Origin: Verrucomicrobia bacterium SCGC AAA164-M04
GTDB taxonomy: Bacteria > Verrucomicrobiota > Verrucomicrobiae > Verrucomicrobiales > Akkermansiaceae
Direction: 5' to 3'
Assembly (NCBI GenBank): GCA_000383735.1
Contig: KB912190.1
Location: 1 to 20,894 of the forward strand
Length of the DNA: 20,894 bases
The position numbers were made by a program, and so were the translations under genes. Positions 10,937-17,467 of this stretch are shown here, one piece after another. Numbering within the stretch: position 1 is the first letter of the stretch; every line of letters begins with the position of its first letter. The notes beneath the pieces were generated by a model that worked only from the letters and a program-made list of their open reading frames with translations, had not been told where the DNA came from and made no database searches.

Positions 10937-11312
10937 TAATTACAAAGGTTCCGCGACGAGTCATCATAGGAAGTTCTCCCATGTAGACGCGCTCCTTCTT
11001 GGTGCCCGTATCATCCTTCAGATTGAAGGTCACGTAGAGCGCCGCCGAGAAAGTCTCGCCGGTGCGAAGGGCATCAAGAGCACTCGCCTTAGAGTCCTCG
11101 ATGTCGTAAGAAACGAACCCAAGCTCGATGGTTTCGTCATAGGATTTGATGGGAAAGACTTCTTGAAACACGGCCTGTAGACCAGTTCCTGTGCGCTTGG
11201 AAGGCGACACGTCTTTTTGCAGAAAATCCTCATAGGATTTAGACTGCACCTCAATCAGGTTTGGCGGCTCGATGACCTCCTCGATGGTTCCAAAGTATTC
11301 TCGCTTCAACAT
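10809..11312 (-). pseudogene. rpoB: RpoB N-terminal fragment joined out of frame to uvrA sequence
   Basis: The first 128 residues (11312-10929) are an authentic RpoB N-terminus, starting MLKREYFG and reaching [11 protein letters not shown]. After the join, 39 residues ([10 protein letters not shown] onward) come from a wrong frame of uvrA and end at 10809. Residues 58-128 are the same as the first 71 visible residues of the rpoB copy at the left edge. Residues 1-57 are what that copy lacks. It lies 260 nt downstream of rplL, which is the normal place and orientation for rpoB, so this is the native 5' end of the gene. The start ATG at 11312 has no clear Shine-Dalgarno sequence. A stable product of this 167-residue chimera is unlikely. 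Confidence 0.9.
10929..11143 (-). repeat. 215-bp inverted repeat, right copy (rpoB codons 58-128)
   Basis: Right arm of the inverted repeat. Its inner end is AGCT (10929-10932), a self-complementary tetranucleotide, after which the sequence switches from rpoB to uvrA (TTCAGAAACC). Its outer end, at 11143, runs without a break into the rpoB 5' end and start codon at 11312. The match there ends only because the left copy reaches the window edge. Confidence 0.95.
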
Positions 11313-11334
11313 AATATTAGGATCCGGATGAGAT

Positions 11335-11363
11335 TTTACAACATATCCAAGCGGTCAACTCAA
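11335..11363 (-). promoter_or_regulatory. Weak candidate internal promoter for rpoB
   Basis: On the reverse strand TTGAGT (11363-11358) is followed, after a 17-nt spacer, by TGTAAA (11340-11335), 4 of 6 matches to TATAAT. This lies 22 nt before the rpoB start codon. Spacing is ideal but the -10 box is weak. A chance match is quite possible. Confidence 0.2.
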
Positions 11364-11460
11364 CCGTTTGAGACATGTTGTGATTTCTGGGTCTGGAATT
11401 GCAATTCCGTCTGTGACTACTTGTGATGGTGGGCACGAACGGAGGGAAAGCACTACCGAC

Positions 11461-11486
11461 GAAAAATCCCAAATTTGCAATTTGGG
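11461..11486 (-). terminator. Candidate attenuator (partial terminator) between rplL and rpoB
   Basis: An 8-bp perfect stem AATTTGGG/CCCAAATT (11479-11486 with 11468-11475) has a 3-nt loop and is followed on the reverse strand by ATTTTTC. The stem has only three G-C pairs, so termination should be partial. Partial termination at this point would lower rpoBC relative to the ribosomal proteins, as known for the E. coli rplL-rpoB attenuator. Confidence 0.5.
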
Positions 11487-11523
11487 TAGAAACGAGGGTG
11501 ATTTTACTTTTCCTCCGGCCGGG

Positions 11524-11554
11524 CCCAACTTCAGTCAATTTGACCGAAGTTGGG
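11524..11554 (-). promoter_or_regulatory. Strong hairpin in the rplL-rpoB spacer, possible RNase III site
   Basis: CCCAACTTC (11524-11532) pairs with GAAGTTGGG (11546-11554). After one A/C mismatch the stem continues with GTCA/TGAC around a 3-nt loop, giving about 13 paired bases. On the reverse strand it lies 17 nt after the rplL stop and is followed by GC-rich sequence with no U-run. A processing site is therefore more likely than a terminator. In E. coli an RNase III site occupies the same spacer. Confidence 0.5.
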
Positions 11555-11571
11555 TGGAAATCCGGAGATTG

Positions 11572-11946
11572 TTACTTCAGTTCGACTTTGGCGCCGGCTT
11601 CTTCAAGTGCTGCCTTGGCGGCCTCTGCATCATCCTTGCTAGCTCCTTCGAGCACAGGTGCGGGTGCACTTTCAACAAGTTTTTTGGCATCGGCAAGTCC
11701 GAGTCCGGAAGCAACTCCACGCACAGCTTTAATAACTGCGATCTTGTTACCTCCTGCCTCAGCGAGGACCACATCGAATTCGGTCTTTTCTTCAGCAGGC
11801 TCTGCGGCAGCGGCGGGACCGGCTGCTGCTGCTACTGGTGCGGCGGCGCTAACGCCCCACTCCTCTTCAAGGTGCTTAACCAATTCGGCGGCTTCCAGGA
11901 CGGTAAGCTTGCCGAGCTCTTCTGCAATTTTTGTAATATCTGACAT
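11572..11946 (-). CDS. rplL: 50S ribosomal protein L7/L12
   Basis: Stalk protein of the large subunit; dimers bind L10 and recruit EF-Tu, EF-G and the other translation GTPases. It is 124 residues, normal for the family. The N-terminal dimerisation domain is about 1-31, the Ala/Pro-rich flexible hinge about 33-52 ([17 protein letters not shown]), and the C-terminal factor-binding domain 55-124 ([32 protein letters not shown]). It is the fourth gene of the rplK-rplA-rplJ-rplL series and is normally followed by rpoB, as here up to 10929. The start ATG is preceded by CGACAAAACTAAAACA, with no Shine-Dalgarno sequence, although this must be one of the most highly expressed genes. Confidence 0.97.
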   Translation of the reverse strand: MSDITKIAEELGKLTVLEAAELVKHLEEEWGVSAAAPVAAAAGPAAAAEPAEEKTEFDVVLAEAGGNKIAVIKAVRGVASGLGLADAKKLVESAPAPVLEGASKDDAEAAKAALEEAGAKVELK

Positions 11947-12095
11947 TGTTTTAGTTTTGTCGGTATCGTCGCGACCGGGGCTTTCCGATCATTTCAGGGC
12001 AACTGCCGTTGTCCCGACGAGGAACCAGTTTTGTTTTCCAAGCCCTTCCAGTTCCACGTAGCGAAACAAGTCAGGCCATCCGTTCAAATTGTTTA
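11947..12095 (-). promoter_or_regulatory. rplJ-rplL spacer with a compact hairpin
   Basis: This 149-nt spacer is longer than the E. coli counterpart. It contains a hairpin: GGGCAAC (11997-12003) pairs with GTTG-T-CCC (12008-12015) around the loop TGCC, with one bulged base. There is no U-run after it on the reverse strand, so it is not a terminator. It may help raise rplL translation or stability above rplJ, since L7/L12 is needed in several copies per ribosome. That function is inferred. Confidence 0.35.
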
Positions 12096-12605
12096 TTATC
12101 CTTCGTTGAATTTCGCTTTGATGACCCGGGCGAGACTTCCGCCCGGCTCGTTGAGCGTGCGCACCAGCTTGGAAGCCGGAGCATTGATAGTAGAGAGAAG
12201 CTGAGAGAGGAGCACTTCGCGTGGAGGAAGAGCTGCCAAGCCCTTGACTTGGTCGGCACTTAAAACGTCCCCATCGAGAATACCAGCTTTGACAACCGGC
12301 GTTTCGAATTCCTTTTGGAAATTGGCTACCACTTTGGCGACAGCGCAAACATCAGAGGCACCTGTCACAAAAGCAGTCTGACCGGAAAGCTCTTCGCTGA
12401 GGTCAGGAAGTCCAGAATCAGCGAGGACACGTTTCATGAAAGAGTTTTTTGCAACGTGGCACTCGGCACCCTGCTCAAGGAGACGTCCACGAAGCTCGTT
12501 GAAGGAAGGAACGGTCGTCCCGGCGTAGTCCACAACGAGAACGAAGTCGGACTCATCGACACGTCCCTTGATTTCGTCGAGAATGAATTTTTTATCTGGG
12601 TTCAT
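12096..12605 (-). CDS. rplJ: 50S ribosomal protein L10
   Basis: Stalk base protein; its N-terminal domain binds 23S rRNA next to L11 and its C-terminal helix carries the L7/L12 dimers. It is 169 residues, normal length. Recognisable L10 features are FVLVVDYAGTTVPSFNELR (about 21-40), ECHVAKNSFMKRVL (48-61), ALPPREVLLSQLL (about 126-138) and the C-terminal LVRTLNEPGGSLARVIKA. The start is 15 nt after the rplA stop. There is thus no long rplJ leader of the kind used for L10-(L12)4 autoregulation in E. coli. Any L10 feedback here must use the rplA coding end or another site. Confidence 0.96.
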   Translation of the reverse strand: MNPDKKFILDEIKGRVDESDFVLVVDYAGTTVPSFNELRGRLLEQGAECHVAKNSFMKRVLADSGLPDLSEELSGQTAFVTGASDVCAVAKVVANFQKEFETPVVKAGILDGDVLSADQVKGLAALPPREVLLSQLLSTINAPASKLVRTLNEPGGSLARVIKAKFNEG

Positions 12606-12620
12606 GGTCTGCGTTTCGAG

Positions 12621-13319
12621 TTAGGCGATGTAAGAAGAGATATCGAGCGAAATCCCAGGAAGCATCGAAGCAGCGAGAGTAAAGCTCTGGATGTAGTTTC
12701 CTTTGGCGGAGGCAGGCTTTGCCTTCACAATACTATTAACAAGTGAACCGAGGTTCTCCTGAAGTTGTTCTTCCGAGAAGGAGAGCTTCCCACAAGCAGC
12801 GGCGATGTTCGCACTCTTATCGATCTTGTAATCAATGCGACCGGCCTTAACCGCGTTCACGGCAGTTGCAGTATCATCAGTCACAGTCCCGGTTTTGGGG
12901 TTTGGCATGAGGCCGCGAGGTCCAAGAACACGAGCAATTTTCCGAACTTCTGTCATTGCGTCAGGAGTTGCGATAGCGGCATCGAAGTCGGTGTATCCTC
13001 CCTGAACCTTTTTAATAAGGTCCTCGAAACCAACCTCGTCGGCTCCGGCATCAGTGGCAGCCTTAGCAGCATCACCAGACGCAAAGACGATCACTTTAAC
13101 CTTTTTGCCAGTTCCATGGGGGAGAGCGACAGAGCCACGAACCATCTGGTCACTTTTACGTGGGTCTACCCCGAGATGGGCCGAGAAAGTGACAGTGGCG
13201 TCAAACTTAGGGGCCGGGAACTTTTTCAGAAGAGCCACGGCGTCGTTCAAGGAATAACTTTTCCCCTCTTCGACGAGTGCTGCAGCCTTCTCGTATCTTT
13301 TGCTTCGTTTATTACTCAT
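12621..13319 (-). CDS. rplA: 50S ribosomal protein L1
   Basis: Large-subunit protein that binds the mobile L1 stalk of 23S rRNA and releases E-site tRNA. In many bacteria it also represses its own rplK-rplA mRNA. It is 232 residues, the usual length. The family signature region KIARVLGPRGLMPNPKTGTV is at about residues 128-147, and the conserved N-terminal segment SKRYEKAAALVEEGKSYSL is present. It follows rplK by 59 nt and precedes rplJ by 15 nt. The start ATG is preceded by CTGCAACTAATAGA, with no Shine-Dalgarno sequence. I could not pick out an L1 operator mimic by eye in the rplK leader. Confidence 0.97.
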   Translation of the reverse strand: MSNKRSKRYEKAAALVEEGKSYSLNDAVALLKKFPAPKFDATVTFSAHLGVDPRKSDQMVRGSVALPHGTGKKVKVIVFASGDAAKAATDAGADEVGFEDLIKKVQGGYTDFDAAIATPDAMTEVRKIARVLGPRGLMPNPKTGTVTDDTATAVNAVKAGRIDYKIDKSANIAAACGKLSFSEEQLQENLGSLVNSIVKAKPASAKGNYIQSFTLAASMLPGISLDISSYIA

Positions 13320-13378
13320 TCTATTAGTTGCAGTGCGGTCGGATCCTTCGAAGAGAGACCCTCCTGCGATTTAAAATT

Positions 13379-13804
13379 TCACCACTCAACCTCGAGACCC
13401 ATCTGCATGGCAGTGCCGGCAAGAATCTTTGCAGCTTGCTCAGGATCACTGGTGTTGAGATCGGGCATTTTACGCTCAACTACCTCGAGTAGCTTAGCCT
13501 TACTGATTTTTCCAACCTTGACCTTGTTGGGCTCTCCGGAACCGGATGCGATACCAGCAGCTTTTTTGAGAAGAACAGCGGCGGGAGGCTGCTTGGTTAC
13601 AAAATCAAAGCTCGCGTCTTTGTAAACTGTGATAACGGTTGGAAGAAGATCGCCAGCAGACGCTTGGGTCCGAGCATTGAATTCCTTACAGAATCCCATT
13701 ATGTTCACGCCAGCTTGACCAAGCGCAGGCCCGACGGGAGGAGAAGGGTTGGCTTGTCCAGCTTGGATCTGGAGTTTGAGGACTTGTTTTACTTCCTTGG
13801 CCAT
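13379..13804 (-). CDS. rplK: 50S ribosomal protein L11
   Basis: Binds the GTPase-associated centre of 23S rRNA, and is needed for RelA activation and for thiostrepton action in other bacteria. It is 141 residues, normal. The N-terminal domain has the invariant [20 protein letters not shown] and [15 protein letters not shown]. The C-terminal RNA-binding domain includes [15 protein letters not shown] and [16 protein letters not shown]. It is first of the four-gene ribosomal-protein block and follows nusG by 108 nt. The start has AT-rich ACAATTCTAAAATC before it and no Shine-Dalgarno sequence. Confidence 0.97.
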   Translation of the reverse strand: MAKEVKQVLKLQIQAGQANPSPPVGPALGQAGVNIMGFCKEFNARTQASAGDLLPTVITVYKDASFDFVTKQPPAAVLLKKAAGIASGSGEPNKVKVGKISKAKLLEVVERKMPDLNTSDPEQAAKILAGTAMQMGLEVEW

Positions 13805-13912
13805 GATTTTAGAATTGTAAGTGAGTGTTGCCGGGGGTGGCGGAGAGGGGTGTGGTAATATTTATCGGAAAAAGTCAAGATGAAACCGCTTCGATCTGAA
13901 AATTTCAGGACT
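13805..13912 (-). other. nusG-rplK leader region
   Basis: This 108-nt spacer contains an odd-centred palindrome CTGAAAATTTCAG (13896-13908) just after the nusG stop. It is followed on the reverse strand by TTGACT and an AT-rich GATAAATATTACC. The TTGACT and AT-rich boxes are only about 9 nt apart, so they do not form a normal sigma-70 promoter. In other bacteria this is where L1 binds its own mRNA. Confidence 0.3.
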
Positions 13913-14482
13913 TTAGGCTTTCTCAACCTGCCAGTATTCGAGTTCAACGGGGGTAGATCGACCAAAAATGGTGACAGCAACGCGCATTTTCCCACGCTCA
14001 GGATCGATTTCCTCAACGACACCATTCTGAGATTCAAAGGGTCCGTCGGAGACTTTGACCGTATCCCCTACCTCGAACTCGATAGACGGACGGACACTTC
14101 CTTCGCGCTCTTCGATCTGGCTGAGCATACTCGCAACCTCCTTAGGGCGCATAGGAATAGGCTTGTTACGAGCACCAGCGAAACCAATGGCCCCATCGAG
14201 CTGCTGCATGAAAGACCAAGTGTCCTCCACAACATCATTATGCTCGTCCAGAAGATGCATGTTGATGATCACATAACCGGGAAAAAATTTCTTTTTCTGC
14301 TCGGTCTTTTTGCCCGCACGCACTTCGGAGACCAATTCAGTAGGCACAAGAACCTTGAATATTTTGTCGCCAAGCTCTTCTGATTCAACAAGTCGAGCAA
14401 TGCGGTCCTTAACCTTGTTTTCTTGACCAGAAAGGACATGAACGACATACCATTGGTCTTTGGGTGCTGGAATGGTGGGCAT
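13913..14482 (-). CDS. nusG: Transcription termination/antitermination factor NusG
   Basis: NusG binds the beta' clamp of elongating RNA polymerase through its NGN domain and links it to Rho or to ribosomal S10 through its KOW domain. It is 189 residues, slightly longer than the E. coli protein (181). The NGN domain spans about 10-118: WYVVHVLSGQENKVKDRI, then the family motif KKKFFPGYVIINM, then IGFAGARNKPIPM. The KOW domain is about 137-186 (FEVGDTVKVSDGPFESQNGVVEEID). secE lies 57 nt upstream and rplK 108 nt downstream, the classic secE-nusG-rplK order. The start ATG has no Shine-Dalgarno sequence. Confidence 0.97.
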   Translation of the reverse strand: MPTIPAPKDQWYVVHVLSGQENKVKDRIARLVESEELGDKIFKVLVPTELVSEVRAGKKTEQKKKFFPGYVIINMHLLDEHNDVVEDTWSFMQQLDGAIGFAGARNKPIPMRPKEVASMLSQIEEREGSVRPSIEFEVGDTVKVSDGPFESQNGVVEEIDPERGKMRVAVTIFGRSTPVELEYWQVEKA

Positions 14483-14539
14483 TTTAAAAGGGTTGTTTCG
14501 AAGATTAAATGAAACGGAAAATTAATGAAGAAGGGGCGC

Positions 14540-14782
14540 TTAGTTGGCTAATCCACCAAGAAAAGTCACCGCCTCGGTGTGAATGAGATCCCAAAGGGCT
14601 ACGTAAGCGGACAAAAGAATTATCGCGATAAGAACAACTACAGTTGAATCGATGAGTTCCTTGTATTTTTTAAATCCACGAACTTTGGGATCAGATTCCC
14701 AGGGCCAAGATGCTTTACGGAGTTCGGTCTTTACCTCACCGATAAATGTGAAGAGTTTTCCGGGGAATTTGAAGAGTTTCAT
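14540..14782 (-). CDS. secE: Preprotein translocase subunit SecE
   Basis: Essential small subunit that clamps SecY in the inner-membrane translocon. It is 80 residues with one transmembrane helix at about 45-66 (STVVVLIAIILLSAYVALWDLI). The amphipathic cytoplasmic helix before it carries the family motif EVKTELRKASWP (16-27), as in single-helix SecE proteins of most bacteria. It lies 16 nt after the CCA end of tRNA-Trp and 57 nt before nusG, so it is probably transcribed together with the tRNA. No Shine-Dalgarno sequence is seen before the ATG. Confidence 0.95.
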   Translation of the reverse strand: MKLFKFPGKLFTFIGEVKTELRKASWPWESDPKVRGFKKYKELIDSTVVVLIAIILLSAYVALWDLIHTEAVTFLGGLAN

Positions 14783-14798
14783 TGGAATATGATGAAAG

Positions 14799-14874
14799 TG
14801 GCAGGACAGACAGGACTTGAACCTGCAACCCTCGGTTTTGGAAACCGATGCTCTACCAATTGAGCTACTGTCCT
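14799..14874 (-). tRNA. trnW: tRNA-Trp (anticodon CCA), 3' CCA encoded
   Basis: On the reverse strand the acceptor stem AGGACAG pairs with CTGTCCT. The D arm has GCTC/GAGC. The anticodon stem TCGGT/ACCGA carries loop TTCCAAA (anticodon CCA). The variable loop is GGGTT, and the T arm GCAGG/CCTGT carries loop TTCAAGT. The discriminator is G, and CCA is encoded at 14801-14799. It sits between tuf and secE, a common bacterial position for this tRNA. Confidence 0.96.
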
Positions 14875-15002
14875 ATCTTTGCTTTCGAGAGAGTTTGTGT
14901 TTTGAGGCGACTGAGGGGCACTCCATAAAAAGAGTGCCCCCGTAAAAACCAGCCAACAGGCCGCCTTTCCACTCAGGAAAGCCAACCTGTCTAGAATCGA
15001 AA
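14875..15002 (-). promoter_or_regulatory. tuf 3' region with two hairpins, no U-run
   Basis: A perfect 9-bp GC-rich stem GGGGCACTC/GAGTGCCCC (14915-14923 with 14932-14940) has an 8-nt loop. A weaker stem CTTTCC/GGAAAG is at 14965-14981. Neither is followed by a U-run on the reverse strand. They look more like a 3'-end stabiliser or processing barrier between tuf mRNA and tRNA-Trp than a full terminator, so read-through to secE-nusG is plausible. Confidence 0.55.
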
Positions 15003-16187
15003 TTACTCGACGATGTCCCCGACGCGACCAGCACCAACGGTACGGCCACCTTCGCGGATTGCGAAACGCATGGATTTCTCCATCGCAACAGGAGTAATGA
15101 GGGTAATAGTGAGGCTCACGTTGTCACCAGGCATAACCATCTCAACTCCCTCAGGAAGATCGACGGAACCAGTTACATCAGTTGTACGGAAGTAGAACTG
15201 CGGGCGATAGTTCGCGAAAAATGGAGTGTGACGTCCACCCTCATCCTTTGAGAGGACATAAACCTCCGCAGTAAACTTGGTGTGAGGATTCACAGAACCA
15301 GGCTTCACGATACACTGGCCTCGCTCAAGATCGTCCTTCTTAAGTCCACGGACAAGAAGACCGACATTGTCGCCTGCACGACCTTCGTCAAGAAGCTTAC
15401 GGAACATCTCGATATCAGTAATGGTTGTCTTCTGAGTGTCGCGAATACCCACGACCTCAACTTCCTCCATCTTCTTGACGATTCCACGCTCGATACGGCC
15501 AGTGGCCACGGTTCCTCGCCCTTCGATCGAGAACACGTCCTCAATTGGCATGAGGAAATCCTGATCAACAGGACGCTCGGGCTCAGGAATGTAGGTATCG
15601 ACAGCCTCCATAAGCTTTAAGATAGCCTCTTTTTGAGCGGCATCACCTTCAAGAGCCTTCAGGGCGGAGCCCTTGACGACAGGGATGTCATCGCCGGGAA
15701 ACTCATACTGACTGAGAAGCTCGCGCACTTCCATCTCGACGAGTTCAAGGAGCTCTTCGTCGTCGACTTGGTCAGTCTTGTTAAGGAAGACTACAAGTGC
15801 AGGCACCCCAACTTGACGAGCAAGGAGGATGTGCTCACGAGTCTGAGGCATTGGGCCGTCAGCTGCGGAAACCACGAGAATACCACCATCCATTTGGGCA
15901 GCTCCAGTGATCATATTTTTCACGTAGTCAGCGTGACCTGGGCAGTCAACGTGAGCATAGTGACGATTTGCGGTCTCATACTCAACGTGAGCAGTGGAGA
16001 TGGTGATACCACGCTCTTTCTCCTCAGGAGCGGCGTCGATTTCATCATAAGCCTTCGCTTCACCACCCTGAGCCTCAGCGAGGATAGTAGTGATAGCAGC
16101 GGTGAGGGTGGTTTTACCGTGGTCAACGTGACCGATAGTGCCGACGTTGACGTGAGGCTTGTTCCGTTCAAACTGTTCTTTAGCCAT
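15003..16187 (-). CDS. tuf: Translation elongation factor Tu
   Basis: GTPase that carries aminoacyl-tRNA to the ribosomal A site. It is 394 residues, normal length. The G motifs are complete: GHVDHGKT (19-26), the effector segment EKERGITI (57-64), DCPGH with catalytic His85 (81-85), NKTD (136-139) and GSALKALEG. Domains 2 and 3 are intact, with [12 protein letters not shown] and the tRNA-binding [21 protein letters not shown] near the C-terminus. It follows tRNA-Thr by 51 nt, as in the thrT-tufB arrangement of E. coli. Transcription most likely starts at the strong promoter near 16454, upstream of the tRNA. The leader before ATG is CCTAATCAACCAATACA, with no Shine-Dalgarno sequence. Confidence 0.98.
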   Translation of the reverse strand: MAKEQFERNKPHVNVGTIGHVDHGKTTLTAAITTILAEAQGGEAKAYDEIDAAPEEKERGITISTAHVEYETANRHYAHVDCPGHADYVKNMITGAAQMDGGILVVSAADGPMPQTREHILLARQVGVPALVVFLNKTDQVDDEELLELVEMEVRELLSQYEFPGDDIPVVKGSALKALEGDAAQKEAILKLMEAVDTYIPEPERPVDQDFLMPIEDVFSIEGRGTVATGRIERGIVKKMEEVEVVGIRDTQKTTITDIEMFRKLLDEGRAGDNVGLLVRGLKKDDLERGQCIVKPGSVNPHTKFTAEVYVLSKDEGGRHTPFFANYRPQFYFRTTDVTGSVDLPEGVEMVMPGDNVSLTITLITPVAMEKSMRFAIREGGRTVGAGRVGDIVE

Positions 16188-16238
16188 TGTATTGGTTGAT
16201 TAGGTTTTAGCTGGTTTTTGGTCGTCTCACACACTCTC

Positions 16239-16313
<75 letters not shown>

Positions 16314-16426
16314 AGAACCAGAGAGTTAATGTAAATGCCTCCGGAAGTGAGTTGAGGGGAGGAAGGAACGCTTACTTATTGTGCGTCCCTCGATCTCATC
16401 TCGCCCTGCTGCCGGAAGCGGGGCGC

Positions 16427-16475
16427 AAACTAGCAAAGTCGATCACACTGTCAAAAGTATTTTCAAAAGAAAGTT
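16427..16475 (-). promoter_or_regulatory. Strong sigma-70-type promoter of the tRNA-Thr-tuf operon
   Basis: On the reverse strand a consensus -35 box TTGACA (16454-16449), a 16-nt spacer and TAGTTT (16432-16427, 3 of 6 matches) are followed at once by GCGCCCC. A GC-rich discriminator like that is typical of stringently controlled rRNA and tRNA promoters. Upstream of the -35 box lies A/T-rich sequence with A and T tracts (about 16455-16480), like an UP element. The predicted start is about 105 nt before tRNA-Thr. The region 16314-16545 otherwise shows no gene. Confidence 0.6.
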
Positions 16476-16545
16476 TTTTTCCAATGAAGCCATTATTCTA
16501 GGGGGTTTCAGGAGCATCAACTCCTTTCAAAACCTATCTCTTTTC

Positions 16546-17337
16546 CTATTCTTCTTCGATCAAACGCGAGAAGCGCTCAATCGAAGTCGACTTACCAGAC
16601 CCTTCGTCTACCTCTACAATGACACCGCACAGTCGCACAGGACCTTTTGCGACCGGAAATCGCGTAGGAAGACCGGTCCGAAAACGCCAGACCACTGAAT
16701 CAACCTCGCGTCCCAAGACAGAAGCATCCGGCCCACACATTCCGGCATCTGTCAAGAAGGCCGTTCCTTCGGGAAAAATTTGTTCGTCGGCCGTTTGAAC
16801 ATGAGTGTGAGTCCCCACAACAAGAGAAACCTTGCCATCGAGGGCTCGGCCCATGGCAATCTTATCGCTGGTCGCTTCGGCGTGAAAATCAACGACTACT
16901 ATTTTCGCTCCATCTTCCTTAAGACGGGAGATTTCAGCCTCTAGCAAAGGCAAAGGATTTTCTAGTGGAGGGCTCATAAAGGTTCTCCCCATTGCATTTA
17001 GCACCGCGACCTTCCCTTTTGCTGTCTCCAAAACCACCGAACCTGCACCAGGCGCATCGACAAAATTAATTGGCCTCAACAAACGAGGCTCGGTCGGAAA
17101 GTAATCGAAAATCTCGCGCTGATCCCAAACATGATCCCCTGTCGTGACGACGGCAGCTCCGGCACGGAGCAAATCGATGCAGATTTTCGGAGTTATTCCA
17201 CGTCCTCCGGCCGAGTTTTCCCCGTTCACAATAATGAAATCAATCTCATACTCCTCCTTAATCTCTGCCAAATTCTCAATCACCGCACTCCGCCCCGGGG
17301 ACCCCACAATATCTCCTAGAAATAAAATCTTCATCAT
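16546..17337 (-). CDS. ymdB: YmdB/TIGR00282-family metallophosphoesterase
   Basis: Calcineurin-like phosphoesterase. B. subtilis YmdB hydrolyses 2',3'-cyclic nucleotides and affects biofilm and motility decisions; the substrate here is inferred from family only. It is 263 residues, normal length. Dimetal-site residues are Asp9 (GDIVG), Glu40-Asn41 (GENSAGG), Asp68 (TTGDHVWD), His152 (VDFHAEATSDK), and His177 and His179 (GTHTHVQTAD). Asp68 replaces the Asn found in B. subtilis (GNH), a change also known among relatives. Two adjacent ATG codons (17337 and 17334) could start it; the second gives the standard N-terminus MKILFLGDIVG. It is divergent from the amidase gene and has the tRNA-Thr promoter 92 nt past its stop. 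Confidence 0.9.
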   Translation of the reverse strand: MMKILFLGDIVGSPGRSAVIENLAEIKEEYEIDFIIVNGENSAGGRGITPKICIDLLRAGAAVVTTGDHVWDQREIFDYFPTEPRLLRPINFVDAPGAGSVVLETAKGKVAVLNAMGRTFMSPPLENPLPLLEAEISRLKEDGAKIVVVDFHAEATSDKIAMGRALDGKVSLVVGTHTHVQTADEQIFPEGTAFLTDAGMCGPDASVLGREVDSVVWRFRTGLPTRFPVAKGPVRLCGVIVEVDEGSGKSTSIERFSRLIEEE

Positions 17338-17353
17338 GATCTGCCGAGATCAT
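17336..17353 (-). promoter_or_regulatory. Inverted repeat touching the ymdB start codon
   Basis: ATGATCT (17336-17342) and AGATCAT (17347-17353) form a perfect 7-bp stem with a 4-nt loop. On the ymdB mRNA the stem includes the first start codon's bases and lies directly before the second ATG. It could hide the start site, or could be a palindromic protein site in the divergent ymdB-amidase control region (17338-17467). Confidence 0.35.
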
Positions 17354-17467
17354 CCTAATTGAAGCGCCTAAGCCTGAAAAGCCCGGAAAAGCGCTCCATC
17401 AAGGAATGATATGTTAGCCTTTACCTTTTAAGTTGCAGGTCTCATCTGATTAGCGAAATTGATAAGG

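Noticed and set aside
11368..12061. Forward-strand frames opposite rplL
   Set aside because: They are antisense shadows of the Ala-rich hinge codons of rplL and have no independent coding evidence.
13855..13885. TTGACT and GATAAATATT ahead of rplK as a promoter
   Set aside because: The two boxes are only about 9 nt apart, so they cannot serve together as -35 and -10 elements.
16504..16535. Hairpin GGAG/CTCC after ymdB as a terminator
   Set aside because: The stem is 4 bp with uneven internal loops and there is no U-run on the reverse strand.
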